From NCBI GenBank assembly GCA_001717545.1, contig CP017039.1, forward strand, positions 1,860,001-1,924,000: 64,000 bases of DNA, in the 5' to 3' direction. Each line of letters begins with the position of its first letter. Position 1 is the stretch's first letter. The DNA comes from Anaerolineaceae bacterium oral taxon 439 (GTDB lineage Bacteria > Chloroflexota > Anaerolineae > Anaerolineales > Anaerolineaceae). Under the pieces are notes generated by a model, which worked only from the letters and a program-made list of their open reading frames with translations, was not told where the DNA came from and searched no databases. The position numbers and the translations under genes were made by a program. Shown piece after piece: positions 40,572 through 49,018 of the stretch.

Positions 40572-40661
40572 TATTTCCTTCTCCTACATATTTTCAAAGA
40601 CTATGCATTAAATTTCAAAAATAATTCAACCCGATTTTTCCGCCGCCAGATTATCTTATGA

Positions 40662-42377
40662 CTAACGGTCGCTCAGAGGATTTTCTTTATGAATAAGCCC
40701 CATCTGATAACAGCATACCTGAATTTTTGGGAGAATACTTGGGGACATACTCAAAACATCGATCCCATAATCCAGCCAGGCAGGAATCAGATCAATGCTT
40801 GACGCCGCCTCGCCGCAAATCCCGACCTCAATTCCGTGCCGGTGCGCAGCCTCCGCAATTGCCTTAATCAACTGCAAAACTGCCGGATTATCAGCCCGAT
40901 AGAGATTTTGTACTTTTTCATTTAAACGGTCACAGGCCATTGTATACTGAATCAAATCATTCGTCCCAATACTGAAAAAATCGCAGTGTTTAGCGAATTC
41001 ATCCGCCAATACAGCCGCGGCCGGAATTTCAACCATCATCCCTAATTTAATCTCTTCAGAGCAAGGAATTCCCTGATTTTTCAGCTCATGCATTGACGCA
41101 TATACAATCGCTTTCGCCCGCTCAAGTTCTTCTACCGTGGATATCATTGGGAACATAATTCGGACTGGCAACCCCGCAGCCGCTCGCAAAATAGCTCGAA
41201 TTTGCGTCTTGAACAGTTCAGGTTCAGCCAAAGCAATCCGTATCGCACGATAACCGAGGAATGGGTTCATCTCTTCAGGCAGGTTCAGACCAGGAACCTG
41301 TTTATCGCCGCCGATATCGAAGGTACGAAATGTAACGGGGAGATTCTTCATAGCCTGAAGAACATTCCGATAAATCTGATATTGCTGTTCTTCGTCAGGG
41401 AGAGAGGCTTGATTGTAATAGAGAAATTCCGTCCGGAAGAGGCCAATTCCCTGAGCGCCCGATTGGATCACGGAAGGAAGATCATCAGGCCCACTGATAT
41501 TCGCTTCAAATCGGATACGCCTGTCATTCCTTGAACGCAGGGAGCATCCTTTTAAGGTATCAAACAGCCGCAGCGTTTCTTCGTTTCGCTTCATCTTCGC
41601 CTCAAACGAACGATAATCCTCGGCTTCCGGGTTAAGCGTTATCACGCCGTCATCCGCGTCCAGAATCAGTTCGGATCCATCTTCAATAGATTCTATTTCT
41701 TCGCCATGATCCAGAATCACCATAGGAATAGATTTAGATTTAGCCAGAATAGCAGAATGCGTTGTCCAGCTGCCATGCGCAACAATAATTCCGCAGTACT
41801 TTACAAAGTTGAAATGAATCACGTCGGAAGGATAAAGCACATTCTTAATCATAATACACTGATCCTGAATATCAGAAACAACCGGACCTTCCGCATAAAA
41901 ACGAGAGGCGTGACAAACGCGCTGATCAGATTGAGCGTTTGCTAACGCCCCCATAAGCTGAGCTGATATATCACAAATATCCAATGCGCGCTCGCGTATG
42001 ACTAAATTACCGGATTTTTCCAACATTCCGCATATCTTCTCCGTCTGAGATTTCAGAGCCCATTCGACACAGCAGCCCTCTTCCTCTATCATCTCGGAAA
42101 CAGCTTCTATCAAAGCCGGATCCTCAAGAAGCGACAGATGAGCAGACAGAATTCCGGATTCGTCATTATTTAAAACTTCCAATGCCTTTGAATATTGCTC
42201 CTGCAAATGACTTTGAACATCCAGCACAGCCTTTTCCCAGCGGCGCTTTTCCAGGCAAACATCAGCAGCTGACTGTCTAAGAATCATCGCTGCTCGCTCT
42301 TCCATCTTAGCGGCAACACCTTTAACCAGACCGAATCCGTTCCCACGTCCACTTAGAATCCGTTTTTGAGTCCTCAC
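40662..42377 (-). CDS. ptsI: PTS enzyme I (phosphoenolpyruvate-protein phosphotransferase)
   Basis: About 571 residues from the GTG at 42377, which has GGGAG 5 nt upstream; a TTG 15 bp earlier is less likely. The phospho-His segment reads GIIVAHGSWTTHSAILA (His207), with Gly-Ser-Trp in place of the more common Gly-Gly-Arg and Thr-Thr-His for Thr-Ser-His. The PEP-binding barrel contains GIGLFRTEFLYYN, TFRTFDIGGDK, FFSIGTNDLIQYTMACDR and the catalytic Cys in GICGEAAS. It takes phosphate from PEP and passes it to HPr, encoded 48 bp upstream. Having both general PTS proteins inside the cluster makes the transport system self-contained. Confidence 0.95.
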   Translation of the reverse strand: MRTQKRILSGRGNGFGLVKGVAAKMEERAAMILRQSAADVCLEKRRWEKAVLDVQSHLQEQYSKALEVLNNDESGILSAHLSLLEDPALIEAVSEMIEEEGCCVEWALKSQTEKICGMLEKSGNLVIRERALDICDISAQLMGALANAQSDQRVCHASRFYAEGPVVSDIQDQCIMIKNVLYPSDVIHFNFVKYCGIIVAHGSWTTHSAILAKSKSIPMVILDHGEEIESIEDGSELILDADDGVITLNPEAEDYRSFEAKMKRNEETLRLFDTLKGCSLRSRNDRRIRFEANISGPDDLPSVIQSGAQGIGLFRTEFLYYNQASLPDEEQQYQIYRNVLQAMKNLPVTFRTFDIGGDKQVPGLNLPEEMNPFLGYRAIRIALAEPELFKTQIRAILRAAAGLPVRIMFPMISTVEELERAKAIVYASMHELKNQGIPCSEEIKLGMMVEIPAAAVLADEFAKHCDFFSIGTNDLIQYTMACDRLNEKVQNLYRADNPAVLQLIKAIAEAAHRHGIEVGICGEAASSIDLIPAWLDYGIDVLSMSPSILPKIQVCCYQMGLIHKENPLSDR

Positions 42378-42425
42378 GATTTCTCCCGCCAATCCAACTG
42401 ATAATTTATCAGCGTTTCTTCAGCT

Positions 42426-42677
42426 TCACGCGCACAAGAAGTCAGCAATTTTGCTGATCGCCTCTTCTTCCCCATCGCCTTCGCAGATCAGCATAATTTG
42501 GTCGCCCTGATTTACGCCCAAAGAAAGTATCTCCAATAAACTTTTTGCGTTTGCCTGTTGCTCCTTAAACTGAATTTTTACCTTACATTTTTGCGCTTTG
42601 GCAAGCGACATTAAATCCGCGGCAGGTCGTGCATGGAGTCCGGACGCATGCTTTACAGTAACCACAACATTTTTCAT
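42426..42677 (-). CDS. ptsH: PTS phosphocarrier protein HPr
   Basis: 83 residues. His15 in ASGLHARPAADLM is the phosphate carrier, and Ser46 in NAKSLLEILSLG is in the place used by HPr kinase. The C terminus matches the usual fold (GDGEEEAISKIADFL). It carries phosphate from enzyme I to the IIA protein of the PTS encoded just upstream. A long hairpin lies in the 84-bp gap between this gene and the IID gene. Confidence 0.96.
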   Translation of the reverse strand: MKNVVVTVKHASGLHARPAADLMSLAKAQKCKVKIQFKEQQANAKSLLEILSLGVNQGDQIMLICEGDGEEEAISKIADFLCA

Positions 42678-42701
42678 GATCGGTTCTCTCTGCTTTTATT
42701 C

Positions 42702-42743
42702 AAATCATGGAAAGGCAGGCGACTACCTACCTTTCCATGATTT
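42702..42743 (-). other. 18-bp stem hairpin between the IID and HPr genes
   Basis: 42702-42719 pairs with 42726-42743 (17 Watson-Crick pairs and one wobble, 6-nt loop). On the minus strand it is followed by GAATAAAAG, not a T-run. It lies 19 nt past the IID stop and probably acts as an RNA stability element or partial attenuator separating sugar-specific and general PTS genes. Confidence 0.75.
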
Positions 42744-42761
42744 CTTTCGTATGAAAATTCC

Positions 42762-43601
42762 CTATCCCAGAATTCCAAGCGCCCCTAAAACAAAGGCGAT
42801 AACAACGACGCCTAACATGATTTTCCATGTTTTGACGTTCCTGGTAGTCAGATAGTAGATCAGCACAGTCACAGCCAGCGGCAGAAGCGACGGCATCAAT
42901 GCATCGAACAGGTTTTCCTGCAAATTAAACGGTACATTGCCAATAGTAAAAGCAAGCGCGCTTTTTACATTAACATAGTTGGGAATCAGCGCGCCCATTA
43001 CCGTACAGCCAAGAATACCCGCCGCGCTGATCCAGGTTTTCATCCGACCATCAGCCAACATACCAGAAATAGCATTAGTGCCCAGCCGATAGCCGTACAT
43101 CCAGGAATTATAGGCTATAACCATTAGAACGACCGGCAAAGCAATCAGGACAAAAAGAGAGCCGAATACATTGCCTTTCGTAGCCATACTGATACCGAGC
43201 GCAACCATAATCGGAATCACAACGCCCTGTACGATCGAATCGCCAATCCCTGCCATCGGGCCCATCATACCGGTTTTAAAGCTGTTAATAGCCTCATCCG
43301 TAAGCGGAGCGCCGTTCGCTCGCTGCTCTTCCATGGCAATCGTTCCGCCAAGGATGACCGCGCCAAAATTAGGATCAGTATTGAAAAATGTCAGATGGCG
43401 TTTCAAGCCAGCCGCTTTTTCGTCTGGGTCCGGATAGAGCTTTTTGATAATCGGAGCCATCGCCATAGCGACAGCCGTACCCTGCATTCTCTCATAGTTA
43501 TAATTCGCGTGAGAAAAGAACTGCCAGAGCCAATATGATTTCTTTACATCTTTTTCATCCAGGCTTACGTCCTGAACTTTTCCTTCATTCTTGCTTTCCA
43601 T
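42762..43601 (-). CDS. PTS mannose/fructose/sorbose-family IID component
   Basis: 279 residues. LWQFFSHANYNYERMQGTAV at the N terminus and FNTDPNFGAVILGGTIAMEE are typical of IID proteins, as is the Gly-rich MGPMAGIGDSIVQGVVIPI. Several C-terminal membrane helices follow. It forms the membrane channel complex with IIC. The ATG comes 1 bp after the IIC stop, with the ribosome site AAGGAAGGG inside the end of the IIC gene, so the two are tightly coupled. Confidence 0.95.
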   Translation of the reverse strand: MESKNEGKVQDVSLDEKDVKKSYWLWQFFSHANYNYERMQGTAVAMAMAPIIKKLYPDPDEKAAGLKRHLTFFNTDPNFGAVILGGTIAMEEQRANGAPLTDEAINSFKTGMMGPMAGIGDSIVQGVVIPIMVALGISMATKGNVFGSLFVLIALPVVLMVIAYNSWMYGYRLGTNAISGMLADGRMKTWISAAGILGCTVMGALIPNYVNVKSALAFTIGNVPFNLQENLFDALMPSLLPLAVTVLIYYLTTRNVKTWKIMLGVVVIAFVLGALGILG

Positions 43602-43602
43602 C

Positions 43603-44364
43603 CTACCCTTCCTTAGCTTCTTTCAGCGACTTTTTCGTATTCGTCATAAAGACCATCGCACAAATAAGACCGATAATGCTAATTCCGATAATGGGAATAT
43701 TGAAGTAAGCGGCTAAAACGAAACCCGCCAGTAAAAACGGCCACGTTTCCTGTTTCAAAATCGCCCTCAGGTTCAAGGCAATTCCAAGCGCAGGCAGTAC
43801 GCCGCCCACAGCGGATAACCCTCTGAAAGCCCAGCTGCCAGCGATTGCATTCAGGAAACCGCCAACCGCTTCGCCACCCCACTTGCAGAACAAAGCGACA
43901 ACAATCATTTTGAAAACAAACAGCATGATCTGTGCAGGCAGCCAGTTCATAAGCATGACGCCTCGTTCATCCCCTTTTTCAGCGTAATTATCCGCCCAAT
44001 GCGCGAATATAGAGGAAATACTCATACGTCCAACCCAGACAACCGTACCGAGAATGCCAATCGGTAGAGCCAACGCCAAAGCGGCCTCCAGACTTGTATC
44101 CAAGGCCAGAGCAAAGGCTGTACCAACGTATCCAGCCAACGCCATGTCGCTCGGAATAGAACCGCCAACGCTCATATGCCCGAGGAAGATCAGGTTAATC
44201 GTTCCACCGATAATAGCCCCCTGCACAGGATTTCCCATTACCAAACCCACAAGAAATCCGCCGACTACCGGGCGCTGCAGAACATAATAGCCTTCCCCGA
44301 AGAAAAACGGAGCGTCCGCAAAGTAGTAAAGAAATGCAACAACAATTGCTTGCCACCAAGACAT
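43603..44364 (-). CDS. PTS mannose/fructose/sorbose-family IIC component
   Basis: 253 residues, highly hydrophobic with about seven membrane segments. Family features are RPVVGGFLVGLVMGNPVQGA, IGGTINLIFLGHMSVGGSIP and a short charged C-terminal tail (NTKKSLKEAKEG). With IID it forms the sugar channel. GGAG precedes the ATG, and the IIB gene ends 27 bp upstream. The mannose family transports and phosphorylates hexoses, amino sugars, sorbose and glycated amino acids; the substrate here is unknown. Confidence 0.95.
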   Translation of the reverse strand: MSWWQAIVVAFLYYFADAPFFFGEGYYVLQRPVVGGFLVGLVMGNPVQGAIIGGTINLIFLGHMSVGGSIPSDMALAGYVGTAFALALDTSLEAALALALPIGILGTVVWVGRMSISSIFAHWADNYAEKGDERGVMLMNWLPAQIMLFVFKMIVVALFCKWGGEAVGGFLNAIAGSWAFRGLSAVGGVLPALGIALNLRAILKQETWPFLLAGFVLAAYFNIPIIGISIIGLICAMVFMTNTKKSLKEAKEG

Positions 44365-44391
44365 AATTTTCTCCTTTTAATTAATGGCCAA

Positions 44392-44865
44392 TCAGAACTT
44401 CAAATTATCCAGATTGACAGCTTTTTCATCAGGGAACACTTGCAAATACACTCTTGTCCCCATTCTTTGAAGCTCTTTTAATTGATCCAACTCCTCCGGC
44501 GATACCTGAGTACTCCGCATAATCGGCTTACGATTCGCTCCCTGCCCCATATTCCCAACATTCAGTTCTTTAATTTCCACTCCGGATTTCGCTAAATTAA
44601 GCATCGTGCCCGGTGTTTTCGCCAAAACGATCGTCCTCGTACGCTCAGGCTCAGCTTTGATAGCTTGAATCGCATCTTCCATTGTTAGGATCTGAACTTC
44701 ATAATCAGACGGAACGGCCATTTTCATAATAGAGCAAAGCATTTCATTTTTTGCAGTTTCATCATCAATACAAATAATATTTGTAGATTTGTACACCTTG
44801 CTCCATGCTGTCATGACCTGCCCATGGATCAACCGATCATCGATTCTATATAAGACTACCCCCAT
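44392..44865 (-). CDS. PTS mannose/fructose/sorbose-family IIB component
   Basis: 157 residues from the ATG at 44865, which has GGAGG 6 nt upstream; an earlier in-frame ATG lacks this. The phospho-His is His14 in YRIDDRLIHGQVMTAW. NVGNMGQGANRKPIMRSTQV and LQVFPDEKAVNLDNL are family features. It takes phosphate from IIA and donates it to the incoming sugar at the IIC/IID complex. It is encoded as a separate protein rather than fused to IIA. Confidence 0.95.
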   Translation of the reverse strand: MGVVLYRIDDRLIHGQVMTAWSKVYKSTNIICIDDETAKNEMLCSIMKMAVPSDYEVQILTMEDAIQAIKAEPERTRTIVLAKTPGTMLNLAKSGVEIKELNVGNMGQGANRKPIMRSTQVSPEELDQLKELQRMGTRVYLQVFPDEKAVNLDNLKF

Positions 44866-44901
44866 ATCTGCCTCCTTTTTCACTAACACTCAAAACAAAA
44901 C

Positions 44902-45318
44902 CTATTCCATTGACTTCGATTTTTGTATCCCGAACGAAACGTTGTCAACAATACCATCCTTACCGCTTTGGATTGCATTTTTAACAACTTCCGCGCTATC
45001 ACACTCCTTTCTGGTCGATAATACTTCCAGCAACAGAGGCAAGTTAACACCGGAAATACAAGCTGAACCATATTTCACAACCGACATGAGCGCCGCATTA
45101 AAAGGAGTCCCATTTCGAAGATCGGTCAGAATAAGAACATTCTCCGCTTCTCCGGTCTCCTGAATAACTCGGCTGATTTTTTCGGTAAAGATTTCCAAAG
45201 ACTCTCCTGGGTAGAGACCTAAGACATAAAGCTTTTCCTGATTCCCCAAGATCATTTCCGCCGCCTCGCGAAGGCCGGAGGCGTACGATCCGTGACTGGC
45301 TAAAAGCACGTGCATCAT
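44902..45318 (-). CDS. PTS mannose-type IIA component
   Basis: 138 residues. The active His9 lies in HVLLASHGSYASGLREAAEM, and VLILTDLRNGTPFNAALMSV is the usual mannose-IIA segment. It shuttles phosphate from HPr to IIB. It starts 7 nt after the dehydrogenase stop; two ATG codons in a row are both possible starts. Length is right for a free-standing IIA. Dihydroxyacetone kinase DhaM has a related fold, but the IIB-IIC-IID genes next to it decide for a sugar PTS. Confidence 0.94.
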   Translation of the reverse strand: MMHVLLASHGSYASGLREAAEMILGNQEKLYVLGLYPGESLEIFTEKISRVIQETGEAENVLILTDLRNGTPFNAALMSVVKYGSACISGVNLPLLLEVLSTRKECDSAEVVKNAIQSGKDGIVDNVSFGIQKSKSME

Positions 45319-45324
45319 CTTGTC

Positions 45325-46383
45325 TTATCCCGCGCTGCCATTCAAATGAATCAGGACCCGGAACGTTTCCATGCTGAGCGCCCGGTTAAAAGCAGTTTCC
45401 GCATCAACCATATCATACTTTTCCGAAAGCAATGGATGCACGTCAATCAGCTTTTTACCCAGAAGCTGCGTTGCCTGCCAGAAAGCTTTAATAGTGGGGC
45501 TATAGGAACCGGTGATGACCTTCTCGCTGTAATGGATTCCGTTTGGACTGAATGGAATATCATTTCTGGGATGGAAAGACCCATAGTAAACAAGTCTTCC
45601 CCTGTCAGCAAGGATTTTAATATAGTCGCCAGCCAGATTTAAATTGTTTACCGTAAAAATAACCGCATGCGGTCCCCGCGATTCGGTCAACCTCCGAATT
45701 TCCGTCTCGGCGTCTTTCTCAACCGGGTTGAAAACATCATGAGCGCCTATCGATAAGGCAACTTCGCGCCTTCTTTCGTCAGGCTCAGCCAATATCACTC
45801 TTGCGCCAGACAGTTTTGCTAAAAGAACATGCAGCTGCCCCATAATTCCGCCGCCAACAATGACGACATCTTCTCCAAAACTCAACTTTGCCTGTTCCAT
45901 ACTATGCAGACAGCAGGCGAGCGGCTCTGCAAAAGCCGCGGCTTCAAGATCCACATGGCGCCCTGGAAGTTTAAAGATCCGATCGGACGATATCGCAATA
46001 TACTCAGCCATTCCGCCCGAACCCGGAATTCCATCGTAAATTCGTTTCTTCTTTTTTCCTTTGCAAAGGTTATCCATCCCCCTGCGGCAATATTCGCATT
46101 GACCGCAGCTGTCAAACGTTTTCACAACACAGGGATCACCCACCTGAAGATCGCAGATCGTATTCTCCGGAATATAGGCGACTTCGCCCGATACTTCGTG
46201 ACCGGGGACAAAAGGCAGCGGGACATCCTCCCCTTTAAAAATTCTCTGTTCCCAGGTACAAATCATACAATGGCGCAAACGAATTAATACCTCGCCGGCT
46301 TCCGGAACGGGCGCCGTCAGTTCACGAACCTCTGCGGCGCCTGCTTTCGGAATCACAATAGCTTTCATCTTATCAGGAATCAT
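45325..46383 (-). CDS. Zinc-dependent medium-chain dehydrogenase (sorbitol/threonine dehydrogenase-like)
   Basis: 352 residues. The catalytic zinc site is suggested by the Cys in HCMICTWEQRIF and by PFVPGHEVSGEV; the structural zinc lobe has CGQCEYCRRGMDNLC. The nucleotide fold follows as VVIVGGGIMGQLHVLLAKLSGARV. It oxidises a secondary alcohol, typically of a polyol or sugar acid, with NAD(P). Ribosome site GGGAG is 6 nt before the ATG. Between the aldolase and the PTS genes, it probably acts on a phosphorylated or free sugar derivative imported by that PTS. Confidence 0.92.
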   Translation of the reverse strand: MIPDKMKAIVIPKAGAAEVRELTAPVPEAGEVLIRLRHCMICTWEQRIFKGEDVPLPFVPGHEVSGEVAYIPENTICDLQVGDPCVVKTFDSCGQCEYCRRGMDNLCKGKKKKRIYDGIPGSGGMAEYIAISSDRIFKLPGRHVDLEAAAFAEPLACCLHSMEQAKLSFGEDVVIVGGGIMGQLHVLLAKLSGARVILAEPDERRREVALSIGAHDVFNPVEKDAETEIRRLTESRGPHAVIFTVNNLNLAGDYIKILADRGRLVYYGSFHPRNDIPFSPNGIHYSEKVITGSYSPTIKAFWQATQLLGKKLIDVHPLLSEKYDMVDAETAFNRALSMETFRVLIHLNGSAG

Positions 46384-46407
46384 TTTCTTCTCCCAACCAG
46401 TCCAATC

Positions 46408-47172
46408 TCAAAGCTGAATCTCAGAGGCCTTTGCTCCATGATGAACAAGGTCTGCCAGGGCTTTTACAACCTTCTCTGGATTTTCATGGTTCCATACGTT
46501 CCGTCCAATCGCAACGCCCGCGGCTCCGACTGAACAGGCTTCTTCGATACAGGTAAAGAGACCACCTAATTCTTTGCTTTTAGCGCCGCCGAGGATAACG
46601 ACCGGCGCATAAGCAGCCTTAATGATACGCGCATACTCTTCCGGAGTACCCGCGTAGCTCGTTTTAATAATATCGGCCCCATATTCACAGCCAGTCCTGG
46701 CAGAGAGCACCAGATTGTCAATATTCCACGGTATTTTTCCGCTGAAACCGCCGGGGAGCATTTCCGCCATAACCGGGAACCCCCATTCATGCGCGGAAGT
46801 CGTAATTTTCGCCAGATTTTTCAGGCTCTTCTCTTCTCCCGCTGAACCGGGGAAACCCATGCACGCAACGGCGTCCGCCCCAATCTTGATCGCGTCTTCA
46901 ACTCTAAACAACAATTCAGGTTCGCATCCAGGGCCTAAACAGGAATTGCCGCCATCCAAGCGCACAATCAACGCAATATCCTGCAGAAGATCGGCATAAC
47001 GTTTAGCGACGCCATAAGTCGTCAGGAGCGCATCCGCGCCGCCGCGCACAATTGCCGTTAGAATTTTTTCCATATTATCAAGAGCTGGATTAACCGGCAG
47101 CCCCATACCATGATCCATTGCAACAATAACAGTTTTCTTATCTTCTCTAAAGATACGATTCAAACGTTTCAT
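46408..47172 (-). CDS. Class I aldolase of the DhnA/FbaB/LsrF type
   Basis: 254 residues from the ATG at 47172 (AAGGAG upstream). The N terminus VIVAMDHGMGLPVNPALDNM, the segment LIVRLDGGNSCLGPG, and ADIIKTSYAGTPEEYARI with candidate Schiff-base Lys170 match the archaeal-type class I fructose-bisphosphate aldolase / LsrF group. VVILGGAKS and GVAIGRNVWNHENP form the phosphate-binding end. It probably cleaves a ketose phosphate made from the PTS substrate. An LsrF-like thiolase or other DhnA reaction is also possible. It is the first gene after a good promoter. Confidence 0.9.
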   Translation of the reverse strand: MKRLNRIFREDKKTVIVAMDHGMGLPVNPALDNMEKILTAIVRGGADALLTTYGVAKRYADLLQDIALIVRLDGGNSCLGPGCEPELLFRVEDAIKIGADAVACMGFPGSAGEEKSLKNLAKITTSAHEWGFPVMAEMLPGGFSGKIPWNIDNLVLSARTGCEYGADIIKTSYAGTPEEYARIIKAAYAPVVILGGAKSKELGGLFTCIEEACSVGAAGVAIGRNVWNHENPEKVVKALADLVHHGAKASEIQL

Positions 47173-47208
47173 ATATCTGCTCCTTGGAAACCAAGTATTT
47201 GTTAACTT

Positions 47209-47237
47209 ATAATACAAGAGTCCGCCCAGCAGGTCAA
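47209..47237 (-). promoter_or_regulatory. Sigma-70 type promoter of the aldolase-PTS operon
   Basis: On the minus strand TTGACC (47237-47232), a 17-bp spacer and TATTAT (47214-47209), about 37 bp before the aldolase start. This is the best promoter match in the island and divides the PucR/purine part from the PTS part. Confidence 0.75.
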
Positions 47238-47312
47238 CGTAAAAAAATAACAACAAACCCGCTTTTTTTTGTGAAACAACACTAAACAGATGTAATAAAA
47301 AGACTGGCTGAG

Positions 47313-49007
47313 CTATGCCTGATAATCTTCAGAAGATTTTCCAAAAAGCCGCTTTAATTCAAATGCAAGCCGAAGGTTGAATTGAGCCTCGCCGGAACGA
47401 ATTGAAAAACCAAGAATCCTCTCAATTCGTTCCAGACGATAAGTAATCGTATTATAGTGAGTAAATAAAGCTTCCGCTGTTTCTTTAACGCTTGAGTTAT
47501 TCATCAAATAAGTGTATAAAGTCTGGCATAATTGCGACCTCTGGTTCTTGTCATACTGGACAAGAGGGTCAAGAAACCGTTTCACATATCTGCCCGCGGT
47601 TTTACATTTTCTTAATGGGAATAGGATTGAAAGCGTACCAAGATCCTTTTCCTGAATCAGACTTCTCTGAATATCGCAAATACGCGAAATCTCAGCTATC
47701 GTCAGTGCCTGCTGATACAGTTCAGGAATATCCGAAAGATTTCCCGGATCTGAAACGCACATACGGAAGCGATCCGTGTTCAACGCTGTGGATAACTGCG
47801 CCTTCAAGCTGGCGAGAATAACCTGCGGAGGGAGCTCCGCCGCTTCATCAAATAAAATAATCGTCAACTTCCCTGCATAGGTCGTATAGAGCCAACGCTC
47901 TTGAATATTATCATGACCGTTGCTCAATTCCTCCGAAGAAAAAGATGAATACTGTAAATACTCCGAAGTCTCAAAATAATCGACTACAATAATCCAATAT
48001 GTTTTATCTGTGGGCAAGTACAGATCATGCGTCCGGGCCGAGAAAGAAATATCCGAGCCGCTGCCGTATTTCCCAGTTAAGCAATTGATAATAAACTTGT
48101 CTTCATATTTCTTTTGAAGCCGCCTGATTTCCGTCATATTCTGATACTCAAGTGTCAGAATTCGTCCGACTCTTTCCAACGCAGAAATTTTTGACCAATT
48201 CAAAGGAATATCTTGAATGACTGCAATTGAATAAGCCTCTTCCTCCAGCCTGTAGACAGGCAACAGAATCATACGCATTCTCTGATCCTGGTATGGAATA
48301 ATAAATCCATGGGAATCCGGATGAGAGCTTTGAAGATCTTCGGCCAAGCTATCCTCCGCTATCTTTTTTTTTCGCAGCAATTTTTCCATCTCTTTATAAA
48401 TACGAGAACGGATCAGCTGAACGCCTCGATCACCGAATTGATCAAGAAAAAGACGCGTAGACTCACTGAAGTATAAGCCGTGCCCCTTATGAACAAATAT
48501 TATTTTATGCTCAAGGATTCTTTCGATTCCTGCTAATTTTTCATCGATTTTACCAGGACGTTGGAGCGCTTCAATTAATTCTTCAGTACATAACTGAAGC
48601 TGTTTAAAATGATCCGCTTTTTTGCGCAAAAGCGTACTGGTAATATCATATATGATATTACTAAAAATTGACGATAGAGGCAGCTTGATAAGAGCGAAAT
48701 TCTCCTGATTACAGAGATCAAGCACCTTTGGCGGAACTACGAAATTTTTACTCGTTTTGATACATAGCGCCGCAGCGTTTTGCTTCGCAAGGCTTTGAAC
48801 CGCTGATAGAAGCGTCATAGGACCACCTCGAAAAGGGTAATCCGTCACAATTACGACTTCGTTTTCGCTCGCCCAGTTCCCTAAATCAGGCATATCAATC
48901 ACTGTAGCGCCGTCAACCGGATGACTTAATCCGTCTTGTCCCGCTATTACGTAGCTTTCTTTCATTGAATCCAGCGCAAGAAGGCTTTCTACAGTTAGTC
49001 CTTCCAA
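47313..49007 (-). CDS. PucR-family transcriptional regulator
   Basis: About 564 residues from a TTG at 49007, which has AAAGGGG 6 nt upstream and begins 11 bp past the aminohydrolase stop; a further upstream TTG would overlap that gene. The N-terminal PucR domain starts EGLTVESLLALDSMKESYVI and includes ENEVVIVTDYPFRGGP. The middle is a long sensory region. The C terminus holds the PucR-type helix-turn-helix (SSVKETAEALFTHYNTITYR, then LERIERILGF). PucR regulators control purine or amino-acid catabolism, which fits the gene set upstream. It is probably the sensor of the island. Confidence 0.92.
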   Translation of the reverse strand: MEGLTVESLLALDSMKESYVIAGQDGLSHPVDGATVIDMPDLGNWASENEVVIVTDYPFRGGPMTLLSAVQSLAKQNAAALCIKTSKNFVVPPKVLDLCNQENFALIKLPLSSIFSNIIYDITSTLLRKKADHFKQLQLCTEELIEALQRPGKIDEKLAGIERILEHKIIFVHKGHGLYFSESTRLFLDQFGDRGVQLIRSRIYKEMEKLLRKKKIAEDSLAEDLQSSHPDSHGFIIPYQDQRMRMILLPVYRLEEEAYSIAVIQDIPLNWSKISALERVGRILTLEYQNMTEIRRLQKKYEDKFIINCLTGKYGSGSDISFSARTHDLYLPTDKTYWIIVVDYFETSEYLQYSSFSSEELSNGHDNIQERWLYTTYAGKLTIILFDEAAELPPQVILASLKAQLSTALNTDRFRMCVSDPGNLSDIPELYQQALTIAEISRICDIQRSLIQEKDLGTLSILFPLRKCKTAGRYVKRFLDPLVQYDKNQRSQLCQTLYTYLMNNSSVKETAEALFTHYNTITYRLERIERILGFSIRSGEAQFNLRLAFELKRLFGKSSEDYQA

Positions 49008-49018
49008 ATTATGCCCCT

